Shown: one piece after another, positions 26,862 to 34,495 of the stretch
Position numbering within the stretch: the first letter of the stretch is position 1
Layout: each line of letters starts with the position of its first letter
NCBI GenBank assembly: GCA_020633655.1
Contig: JACKDF010000009.1
Coordinates: forward strand, 62,001-126,000
From: Deferribacteres bacterium
GTDB lineage: Bacteria; Zhuqueibacterota; Zhuqueibacteria; Zhuqueibacterales; Geothermadaptataceae
Reading direction: 5' to 3'
Length of the DNA: 64,000 nucleotides
Translations under genes and position numbers: made by a program
The notes under the pieces: generated by a model
The model's input: only the letters and a program-made list of their open reading frames with translations
What the model was told of the DNA's origin: nothing
Database searches by the model: none

Positions 26862-29115
26862 ATTTCTTGTTTACTCTTTGTCGCACGAGTTCCGCGCCGG
26901 TATTTACGATAAATGTCATTCCAAAAAGGAGTAATGCTGCAAAGAACAGGGTGCGGAACAAGGTTCCACCCATTGGCGCTTCGGGAATTTCTACAGCAAT
27001 ATTTGCGGAGAGTGTCCGAAATCCATTAAAAATATTCCAATCCATTACTGGTGTGTTGCCCGTTGCCATCAATACGATCATTGTTTCTCCGACAGCACGG
27101 CCAAGTCCAATCATCGCGGCGGAGAAAATGCCGGGACTGGCGGAAGGCAAGACGATGTGCCAGGCAGTTTGCCAGGGCGTTGCGCCAAGTGCGAGGGAGG
27201 CTGCTGTCAGGCTGCGCGGTACATTTGTAAGCGCGTCCTCTGCGATCGTAAAGATGATTGGAATAACAGCAAATCCCATAACGAGACCAACAACGAAAGC
27301 GTTGCGCTGATCGTAGCTGACATTCGCAGAAGTCTGCAACCACAGTTGAAAATCGCCGCCGAAAAGCCAGGCTTCAATGGAGTGACTTATTGCAATGCAA
27401 AAATAACCAATAAGAAGAATGATTGGCAACAGCACAAAAGCTTCGCTACCCGCCGTAAGCCGGCGCTGGATGTGTTCCGGCAGTTTTTTCCAGAGAATGC
27501 TAAAAAGAATAGCAACGGCAGGGGTGAGAAGTATCGCCGAAAGCACACCGGGGAGAATTGGCTGGATTCGCGGTGCAAGCCACAGTCCACCTATAAAGCC
27601 AATGACCACGCTGGGCAGAGCAGCCATAATTTCCATTGAGGGCTTAACGATGCTCTTGACAGACCAGTGCATGAACTGCGAAACATAAATCGCCGCAAGA
27701 ACTGCAATTGGCAGGGCGAACAACAGGGCGTAGATCGTTCCTTTTATCGTACCGAAAATAAGTGGTATCAGGCTTAGTTTCGGCTCAAAATCATCAGAAC
27801 CACCGCTTGATTGCCAGATGTAATCTGGCTTTGAGTAACCCTCGTACCATATTTTGCCGAAAAAGGCACTGAAACCGGTTTCCGGATGCGGATTTTCGAC
27901 GGGAAAAAAGTGCACTTCATTTACCGCATCAACGATAAGCGCGCCGGTGCCTTTTGGTGTCATGGAAATGAGTTTTATGGCAGAATTGCTCACTTTGTTT
28001 TGCCACAAAAGACGTTCGTTAGTCGCATGTTGCAGGGATAGAGTTCCATCCTCACTGCCAACCAAAAAAGACCGGTTGCGCTGGGATGCCGAGAAACTGC
28101 TGATTGCGCTTGCATGCGCCGTCATTTCATGTGCTTGCCGAAGTTTGCGTGCACCGGTACCATCGGGATTAAATGCTTCAAACCAGATCGAGAGTTCACC
28201 GAGTTCGCTGCCAACAACAAGAGATCGCTCGCCGAGCAGAAAATCCATCATCGTAATGGCATTGTGGGTACCCTGCACTTCCTCAATTCGTTCCGGTTGT
28301 GAAACATCATTTATGGCATATTTTAAAATCTGCCCCGATTCCAGGCCGACAAATAAAGCTTGCGCTCCTTCACCGATATCCAATTGTGTTGGTGAAGCCG
28401 GAAGTCCGTCGATTACCCCGAAAACTTCCGAGGGTTCGTCCTCGGCAAAAAAGGATTCCTCAGCTGCCTGTTTGCTGTAAAGTAGAATCGTGTTCGCTGA
28501 ACTGACAGCTGCAATGACGACGTTCCCCTCACCTTCTGTGACAACGGCCAGATTTGTTATTTCCGGTGCATCCGGGCTCATCTCAACTTGATTCAAGACT
28601 GAGATGGTTGGTGCGTAGGACCGTTCTCCCTCATTAAATCGGGTGTTAAATTTTACGGTGTATTGAACAACCCGCCCCTGGTTCGTGCCAAACGCAAAAT
28701 TTTCGGTGTTGGTTGAGCGCCAGACGCTTTTAATCGCTTCACCAGAGCGCAGGGCTATACTATCAGTGGCGAGTTCCTTTTTCGCCTCGAAGTCGTAAAA
28801 ATGAACCACTCCATCGAGGGTGAGAATGTGGGCGATCTTTTCATATTCATCAGAACTGATGGCGATGATTGGTTTGTTGGCTAAAAAGGAGGGTGTAATT
28901 TCCTGTGCGGGACCAACTTTTGCGCTTTGCCACAAGGGCCAAATAACGACGACAAACAACAGGAGCAGTCCGAGAACACTGGCTATGATCAAACCACCGC
29001 CTGCATTAACAATCCATCGTGCTATTCGATCAAAGAATTTCCGTTTGCGCCATTGTTGTGACTCCTGGAAACTCATTTGATCATGCTTTTGCTGCGCAGA
29101 TGCTTTTTTTTTCAT
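26848..29115 (-). CDS. pstC: Phosphate ABC transporter permease PstC, long form with propeller-like domain
   Basis: A 755-residue protein. One helix at about 35-60 is followed by roughly 370 residues of repetitive beta-type sequence resembling WD-like blades (IAHILTLDGVVHFYDFEAKK; ENFAFGTNQGRVVQYTVKFN; QALFVGLESGQILKYAINDV; SLVVGSELGELSIWFEAFNP; RSFLVGSEDGTLSLQHATNE). The permease core at about 460-750 has the EAA loop in AEDALTNVPRSLTAASLALG. Long PstC proteins occur in gamma-proteobacteria; the propeller probably faces the periplasm and may contact PstS. It couples to pstA by a 14-base overlap. Confidence 0.93.
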   Translation of the reverse strand: MKKKASAQQKHDQMSFQESQQWRKRKFFDRIARWIVNAGGGLIIASVLGLLLLFVVVIWPLWQSAKVGPAQEITPSFLANKPIIAISSDEYEKIAHILTLDGVVHFYDFEAKKELATDSIALRSGEAIKSVWRSTNTENFAFGTNQGRVVQYTVKFNTRFNEGERSYAPTISVLNQVEMSPDAPEITNLAVVTEGEGNVVIAAVSSANTILLYSKQAAEESFFAEDEPSEVFGVIDGLPASPTQLDIGEGAQALFVGLESGQILKYAINDVSQPERIEEVQGTHNAITMMDFLLGERSLVVGSELGELSIWFEAFNPDGTGARKLRQAHEMTAHASAISSFSASQRNRSFLVGSEDGTLSLQHATNERLLWQNKVSNSAIKLISMTPKGTGALIVDAVNEVHFFPVENPHPETGFSAFFGKIWYEGYSKPDYIWQSSGGSDDFEPKLSLIPLIFGTIKGTIYALLFALPIAVLAAIYVSQFMHWSVKSIVKPSMEIMAALPSVVIGFIGGLWLAPRIQPILPGVLSAILLTPAVAILFSILWKKLPEHIQRRLTAGSEAFVLLPIILLIGYFCIAISHSIEAWLFGGDFQLWLQTSANVSYDQRNAFVVGLVMGFAVIPIIFTIAEDALTNVPRSLTAASLALGATPWQTAWHIVLPSASPGIFSAAMIGLGRAVGETMIVLMATGNTPVMDWNIFNGFRTLSANIAVEIPEAPMGGTLFRTLFFAALLLFGMTFIVNTGAELVRQRVNKKYGKI

Positions 29116-29178
29116 TTCAAAAATCCAAAATTAACAGAGACCGGATTGCAAATACAACCCGGTGCTCCTTGTGCGATC

Positions 29179-30141
29179 TTATTGCAGCTTGCTGAGTTCT
29201 TTTTGAATGAGTTCCGGAGAAAGGGTCATGTAGCCGTCTTTTATCACGATATCCTGTCCTTGCTTGCTGAGAACGAACTTCAGAAACTCTTTTACGAGGG
29301 GCGAAAGTTCTTTGCCAGGTGCTTTGTTTACATAAAGATACAGAAAGCGGGCGAGGGGATATTTTTTGCTGGATACATTTTCCACATCCGGAGCATAGGC
29401 CGGTTCACCTGTTTTTTTAGAAAGGGGTACAGCCCGAACACCGGAGGTTATATAACCAATGCCAGAGTACCCAATACCGTATTTGTCTTCGGTTACACCT
29501 TGTACAACAGAAGCAGAACCGGGTTGTTCTTTCACGGTGTTTTTGTAATCACCTTTGAACAAAGCGATTTCTTTGAAATAGCCATAGGTACCAGACGCAG
29601 AGTTACGACCATAAAGGCTGATGGCTTTTTGTGCCCAGCTACCGGTCAGGTCAACCTGGCCCCAGTTCACGATATCTTCACTGTGGTTACCACGGCGTGT
29701 TTTGGAGAAGATGGCATCCAATTGTTGCAGTGAAAGTCCTTTTATGGGATTGTCTTTATTTACGTACACAGCCAGAGCGTCGATTGAGGTTTTGATTGCT
29801 GTTGGTTTATAGCCAAATTTCTTTTCAAACTTGTCAATTTCTTCACTTTTCATAGCACGGGACATGGGGCCAAACTGCGATGTACCAGCGATGAGCGCGG
29901 GAGGCGCGGTGCTGCTGCCTTTTCCTTCAACCTGAACTTTGACGCCAGGATGGAATTTGGCGAAAGCTTCAGCCCATAATGTCATGAGGTTGTTCATCGT
30001 ATCCGATCCGATGCTGTTGATCGTTCCGGAAACGGTTTGCGTTTTTTTGTAAACGGGAAGTTCACCCTTGTTTTGAGGTGCAGCGAAAATCGAGGCAGTA
30101 AAAAAAGTTGTGGTTAGCAGAATTGCCAGTTTTGTTTTCAT
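29179..30141 (-). CDS. pstS: Periplasmic phosphate-binding protein PstS
   Basis: I start at the ATG that gives MKTKLAILLTTTFFTASIFA (signal peptide, cleaved before APQNKG), with GGAG upstream, rather than at codons 27 bases earlier. The mature protein has the PstS/SphX phosphate-site elements INSIGSDTMNNLMTLWAEAF, SSTAPPALIAGTSQFGPMSR and LYGRNSASGTYGYFKEIALF. It is 320 residues, normal for the family. It delivers phosphate to PstCAB and lies directly after the porin gene in the same operon. Confidence 0.95.
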   Translation of the reverse strand: MKTKLAILLTTTFFTASIFAAPQNKGELPVYKKTQTVSGTINSIGSDTMNNLMTLWAEAFAKFHPGVKVQVEGKGSSTAPPALIAGTSQFGPMSRAMKSEEIDKFEKKFGYKPTAIKTSIDALAVYVNKDNPIKGLSLQQLDAIFSKTRRGNHSEDIVNWGQVDLTGSWAQKAISLYGRNSASGTYGYFKEIALFKGDYKNTVKEQPGSASVVQGVTEDKYGIGYSGIGYITSGVRAVPLSKKTGEPAYAPDVENVSSKKYPLARFLYLYVNKAPGKELSPLVKEFLKFVLSKQGQDIVIKDGYMTLSPELIQKELSKLQ

Positions 30142-30257
30142 TTTGTGCTCCATTTTACATGTTATCATTCAGAATAATTTCTCTGAACGACTGTAATTGG
30201 GTTTGTGTTGGTTTTATCAAATTCTTCCTGCCAAAAATCAAGGAAGGGAAGAACTGT

Positions 30258-31361
30258 TTAAAAATTAAATGTGAATTGTGACCTTACTTTGAAGTCAGAT
30301 TCTTTATCATCTTTGGTATATTTTGTAAGTTCGCCATTTACCTGGAGAAACGAATTTTTACCGAAGTAAAACACCGGACCGAAACGAATTCCTGTTTCCT
30401 CGTCCTTGTTCAGGTCTGTGTTTGGTTCAACATTGTATATGCCGGCGGCGAAACCAACCTTATCCAGACCTGCTAATGCATCGATGTCGTGAGCAAATTT
30501 TTGTGTCCATATTCCGGTAAAATCATACAAACGAAAGCTTACAGATTTGTCTGTATTCAGGTAGTTTTTATCAAGAGAGCCAATGGCGAGATTGCCTTCA
30601 AATGTGACTTCCATTTTTTCACGGATATCAGCGCTGAGTTTGAAATCCGGGGCAACGACTGAAACCGGGCCGGTGTTGTCATTTTGGCCTATTTTTCGGC
30701 CTAGTTCGTTACGGGCGGCGGAGACACCCACTTCGATATTTTTGTTGAAATCGAGATTTATCCTGCCAACGATAAGTTTTCCATTATTGACATCATTGCT
30801 TTTATTTGCTCCAGCATCTTCCCGTTCCCCTTGTCCCGAACCGTTGGAATAATTAACCGCAAATTCCACTACATCACCGATTTCTCCGCCAAATTCCGCT
30901 CCTATATGGCGGGAAGACAGATAGTTGTCAACAAGAAATTCGGCTGCATCACTGCGCTCAATGAGCATGAGTTTGCTGGAAGAACGCAATTCTTCACGCC
31001 AGAGAGGCACTTTAAACTGGCCAAAACGCAAATAGGTGTCACCTGCGAGTTCCAGTTCGCCAATTGCATCTTTGAGCTCCGGATTATTATCGCGAACATC
31101 AATTTGCAGCTCGGTGTTAATTTGTTTGGTGAGTTTAGCTTTTACCTGAAGACGCGCACGACGAATACGAAAACCCTGCATGGTTTTGTCGTCATTTGTT
31201 TTTGCTTTTGTATCTGCTTCATGTTGCAATTGCACTTTTCCTGAAACTTCCCAGGATTTAGCGTTTGACAACTCTATTTCTTGAGCGTTTACAGCCGTTG
31301 CTGTAAAAAGCACACAAACCACCGCTCCGAACACGGTAGTGTACAGTTCTGTCCTCTTCAT
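30258..31361 (-). CDS. Phosphate-selective porin (OprO/OprP family)
   Basis: A 367-residue protein with a signal peptide (TVFGAVVCVLFTATAVNA|QEIEL) and an antiparallel beta-barrel ending in FKVRSQFTFNF, a C-terminal phenylalanine signal for barrel insertion. GFRIRRARLQVKAKLTKQIN and TYLRFGQFKVPLWREELRSS match the OprP/OprO family (Pfam Porin_O_P). It should form the outer-membrane entry for phosphate or polyphosphate and feed PstS, encoded 116 bases downstream. A Pho-box-like repeat and a 22-bp palindrome precede it. Confidence 0.9.
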   Translation of the reverse strand: MKRTELYTTVFGAVVCVLFTATAVNAQEIELSNAKSWEVSGKVQLQHEADTKAKTNDDKTMQGFRIRRARLQVKAKLTKQINTELQIDVRDNNPELKDAIGELELAGDTYLRFGQFKVPLWREELRSSSKLMLIERSDAAEFLVDNYLSSRHIGAEFGGEIGDVVEFAVNYSNGSGQGEREDAGANKSNDVNNGKLIVGRINLDFNKNIEVGVSAARNELGRKIGQNDNTGPVSVVAPDFKLSADIREKMEVTFEGNLAIGSLDKNYLNTDKSVSFRLYDFTGIWTQKFAHDIDALAGLDKVGFAAGIYNVEPNTDLNKDEETGIRFGPVFYFGKNSFLQVNGELTKYTKDDKESDFKVRSQFTFNF

Positions 31362-31390
31362 TTTGATTTTTTCCTATGACCGTTAATGAC

Positions 31391-31412
31391 CATCTCATTA
31401 TGCAATGAGATG
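31391..31412. promoter_or_regulatory. 22-bp inverted repeat upstream of the porin gene
   Basis: CATCTCATT and AATGAGATG are exact inverted repeats around ATGC. The site is 30 bases upstream of the porin start codon, so it is either an operator or a 5'-UTR hairpin. Confidence 0.5.
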
Positions 31413-31466
31413 TAGTGTAGTGAGCTGCCAATATACTGGCTTGAAATTACGAAAATATTACGTCTG

Positions 31467-31483
31467 TGTTAAGAAATTGTTAA
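31467..31483 (-). promoter_or_regulatory. Putative Pho box (TTAACA-N5-TTAACA)
   Basis: On the minus strand two TTAACA hexamers are separated by five bases (11-bp period), the arrangement bound by PhoB/PhoP-type winged-helix regulators in Bacillus. The repeat overlaps the phoR stop codon and sits about 105 bases upstream of the porin start, where a promoter for porin-pstSCAB-phoU is expected. Only two hexamers are visible. Assignment is an inference. Confidence 0.5.
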
Positions 31484-32940
31484 GAGTAGAGTCCTTTGTG
31501 TTTCAACAAAAAACTAAATGTAGAGCCTTTACCTGGTTCGCTCGTTACAGCAATAGCTCCCTTGTGAGCATCGATGATGTGTTTGACGATAGCGAGGCCG
31601 AGTCCGGTGCCGCCAACATCGCGGGAGCGTTGCACATCAACACGGTAAAAACGCTCGAAAAGACGGGTGTGGTGCTCTTCGGCAATGCCCATTCCAGTGT
31701 CTTGCACACTGATTCGAATATGTGCTTGTTCGAGGTGGTAGCGTACATCGACTCGTCCGTTTTCTTTGTTGTATTTTATCGCATTGCTGATGAGATTAGT
31801 CATCACCTGTGTGAGTCTTTGTTTGTCTCCGAGAACTTCGACATGTTTGAGCGATGAATCTTCATGCAGTTTTAGATTGACACTCGCGTTTTTAGCTTTG
31901 CCTTCCAGCTCTGCGACAACGCATTGCAACCATTCCTGCAAATTAAAATAGCGGAAACTCATTTTCATCTCTCCGGATTCGATCCGGGAAATGTCGATGA
32001 GGTCTGTGAGCAGAATGTTCAGTCTTTCGGCCTGTTTAAAAGCTTTTTCGATGAACAAGCGTTGTTTTTTTTTGTCGGTTATATTGCTTTCCAGCAGAGT
32101 TTCCAAATATCCTTGCAGGGTAAAAATAGGCGTACGCAGCTCGTGGGAAACATTGCCAAGGAATTGGCTTCGAACTTTCTGCAAACGATCCATTTGAACC
32201 ACATCGGTGCGCAATCGAATCAGCATGCCATCCAGTACTTCACTTAGTCGGCCAAGTTCATCGTTCGCGTGGTAATCGAAGGCAGTATCGAAGTGTCCCT
32301 GTTTTATTTTTTCTGCCGTACGAGTTAGACGAACTACAGGATCTGTAATTCGTTGTGCGAAATAAAAACTAACGATTGCAACCACCAGAAATGCGATGAG
32401 CCCGCCGATGATAATTTTTTCCTGCATTTCTTTCATCATGTGATCAACTTCACGCAGGGGGATGGATAAACGGATAACCTGAGCATCCGGGAAGACGAGT
32501 TGCTGTTTTTTTTTGTTTGGCGTTCGCATGGCGAGATAGTATAAACCGGTATTGACGGTATGACTCATACGCTCGTCAATGCCGATGCCTTCCCGTCGTG
32601 CTTGTTTGACTTCCGGTCTTTCGCTGTGGTTGTCGAGATTTAAAAGGGCTTCTTGCGCGACTTGCGAATCAAAGATGACTTTGCCTTCTTTGTTGATGAG
32701 CGTGATGCGAAAATTGCTCGTATGGGCAAATTGGGTTAAATAGCTGTAGAAGTCGGTTTGCTGCGGTGGTGATTTTAAAAGGAAGGCGATTTCATTGATC
32801 TGGGTTTGCATCTGTTCTCGCAGCTGGGCGCGAAAATAGCGCTGCAATTCGATGATTGAAATAAATCCCGCCCCGATTGTCACAAAGGTAATGAGAATGA
32901 GAAAATTGATGAAAAGCTTTTGCCGGATGGATTTAAACAT
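31480..32940 (-). CDS. phoR: Phosphate-regulon sensor histidine kinase PhoR
   Basis: A 486-residue protein with helices at about 10-30 and 173-195 enclosing a periplasmic domain. Next come HAMP (ITDPVVRLTRTAEKIKQGHF) and HisKA with the active histidine in LGNVSHELRTPIFTLQGYLE. The ATPase domain has VMTNLISNAIKYNKENGRVD, DTGMGIAEEHHTRLFERFYR and GGTGLGLAIVKHII. It follows phoB with a 2-base gap and precedes the porin-pst operon, which supports the PhoR role. It lacks a clear cytoplasmic PAS domain. Expected to phosphorylate PhoB when phosphate is scarce. Confidence 0.9.
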   Translation of the reverse strand: MFKSIRQKLFINFLILITFVTIGAGFISIIELQRYFRAQLREQMQTQINEIAFLLKSPPQQTDFYSYLTQFAHTSNFRITLINKEGKVIFDSQVAQEALLNLDNHSERPEVKQARREGIGIDERMSHTVNTGLYYLAMRTPNKKKQQLVFPDAQVIRLSIPLREVDHMMKEMQEKIIIGGLIAFLVVAIVSFYFAQRITDPVVRLTRTAEKIKQGHFDTAFDYHANDELGRLSEVLDGMLIRLRTDVVQMDRLQKVRSQFLGNVSHELRTPIFTLQGYLETLLESNITDKKKQRLFIEKAFKQAERLNILLTDLIDISRIESGEMKMSFRYFNLQEWLQCVVAELEGKAKNASVNLKLHEDSSLKHVEVLGDKQRLTQVMTNLISNAIKYNKENGRVDVRYHLEQAHIRISVQDTGMGIAEEHHTRLFERFYRVDVQRSRDVGGTGLGLAIVKHIIDAHKGAIAVTSEPGKGSTFSFLLKHKGLYS

Positions 32941-32942
32941 GG

Positions 32943-33632
32943 TTATTCGTTTTTCAGTCTGTACCCAACGCCTTTGATGGTTTCGATTAATCCATCGCTG
33001 GCTATTCCAAGTTTATCCCTGATTTTTCGAATATGCACATCGATCGTCCTGTCAACCACGACGATGTCATCCCCCCAAATGGCATTAAGCAAAGTCTCCC
33101 GGGTGATAACCCGCCCCGGGCGCGTGGCGAGAAAAAGGAGAATTTCGAACTCTTTTCTGGTTAAATGAATGACTTCGCCTTGCTTTTTTACTCTGTAATT
33201 CAAGGTTTCGATTTCAATATCCCCCAAATGAATGTTTTCTTCCTCTGCAGCATCTTTGGTTGATGATTTGCGCAACACCGCTTTTATGCGAGCAACCAAA
33301 GTTCGCATGCGTATCGGTTTTACGATGTAGTCATCTGCACCGAGCTCCAGCCCTAAAACTTCATCGAATTCACTGTCTTTTGCGGTTAAAAAGATGACAG
33401 CGATATGCTCTGTTGCCGGATTTTTTCGTAACTCTCGGATGATATCATAACCGTCGAGTTCCGGAAGCATAACATCGAGTAGCACGAGATCGGGCTTTTG
33501 AGATTGAGCGAGGTCGAGTGCCGTAAGACCATCGTTAGCGCTGAAAATTTCGTATCCCTCTTTCTGCAGATTGAATTGCAGCAGTTGAACAATATCCTCT
33601 TCATCGTCAACAATGAGAATTTTTTTTGCCAT
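32943..33632 (-). CDS. phoB: Phosphate-regulon response regulator PhoB
   Basis: A 229-residue OmpR-family regulator. The receiver has ILIVDDEEDIVQLLQFNLQK and the phospho-acceptor aspartate in DLVLLDVMLPELDGYDIIRE, with the lysine in YIVKPIRMR. The winged-helix output domain has LTRKEFEILLFLATRPGRVI, VVDRTIDVHIRKIRDKLG and the terminal hairpin GVGYRLKNE. It is separated from phoR by 2 bases and from the upstream NarL-type regulator by 2 bases, so all three are one transcript. Confidence 0.94.
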   Translation of the reverse strand: MAKKILIVDDEEDIVQLLQFNLQKEGYEIFSANDGLTALDLAQSQKPDLVLLDVMLPELDGYDIIRELRKNPATEHIAVIFLTAKDSEFDEVLGLELGADDYIVKPIRMRTLVARIKAVLRKSSTKDAAEEENIHLGDIEIETLNYRVKKQGEVIHLTRKEFEILLFLATRPGRVITRETLLNAIWGDDIVVVDRTIDVHIRKIRDKLGIASDGLIETIKGVGYRLKNE

Positions 33633-33634
33633 GA

Positions 33635-34288
33635 TTAGACTAACTTCTCGGTGAGGGCTTTGGCCACAGCTTCGGATTTTGAGTTCACTTCAAGCTTTTT
33701 GTAGATGTTTTTGATGTGGAAATGAACGGTACCTTCACTCACGAACAGGGAGGCTGCAATCATTTTATAAGTACTGCCGTTGCACAAAAAAGTGAGTACT
33801 TCTTTTTCTCGTTCAGTTAGAGCAACCTTTGGCGCGACATGAAAGGAATTAACCACCATTCGGGCAATTTTTGAGCTCATCGGTGCGCCACCCCGATAGC
33901 AATCATAAATCGATTCGAGAATCTCACTTGAGGGTGTATCTTTTACCAGATAACCCGATGCGCCAGCACACAATGCCTGAAAAACCTGTTCGCGATCTTC
34001 ATGAATGGTGAGTACGAGAAAATCAATGTCGGGGTTTTCTGCACGAATTTTTCGCATCGCATCGATGCCACTTATGCCGGGCAAGGTAATGTCGAGCAGA
34101 ACGATATCGGGGGGATTCTCCAGGAGACCTTTCACAGCCGCTTCTGCCGTGGAAAACGTACTGATACAGGTAAGACCGGGTGTTCCATTAATCAAAATGG
34201 CCAAACTTTCGCGAATGATGGTGTCATCTTCGACGATCGCGATCTCAATATTATGATCAATTGAGGACGTTTTACTTTCTCTGGGCAC
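33635..34288 (-). CDS. NarL/FixJ (LuxR-HTH) family response regulator
   Basis: A 217-residue regulator starting at GTG with GGAAG six bases upstream. Its receiver domain has AIVEDDTIIRESLAILI, the phospho-aspartate in DIVLLDITLPGISGIDAMRK and the lysine in YLVKDTPSSEI. The LuxR-type helix-turn-helix is at about 150-210 (LTEREKEVLTFLCNGSTYKM; LFVSEGTVHFHIKNIYKKLE). The likely partner is the HisKA_3 propeller kinase encoded just upstream. It sits 2 bases ahead of phoB, so its expression is tied to phoBR. Confidence 0.92.
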   Translation of the reverse strand: MPRESKTSSIDHNIEIAIVEDDTIIRESLAILINGTPGLTCISTFSTAEAAVKGLLENPPDIVLLDITLPGISGIDAMRKIRAENPDIDFLVLTIHEDREQVFQALCAGASGYLVKDTPSSEILESIYDCYRGGAPMSSKIARMVVNSFHVAPKVALTEREKEVLTFLCNGSTYKMIAASLFVSEGTVHFHIKNIYKKLEVNSKSEAVAKALTEKLV

Positions 34289-34495
34289 TTAGGCTTCCAT
34301 CCATACTCTAAAAAAATTTCGTTCCGCAAAGGACTTGAAAGAAGAACCAATTTATACAAATTTTTCAGACAGCCATTAAAACAGTATCGCTTTCTCCCGA
34401 CTTAACCTGAATTTACTTTCCACAAAAATAAAACGATTCCGGAAAATTGCAATAGCTTGTCAATTGAGCACGAATATACAAAATGTATTTTCGGA

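Noticed and set aside
27854..28480. A 208-codon open frame on the + strand
   Set aside because: It is fully antisense to pstC, which has clear domain structure. The translation is serine- and cysteine-rich with no family resemblance.
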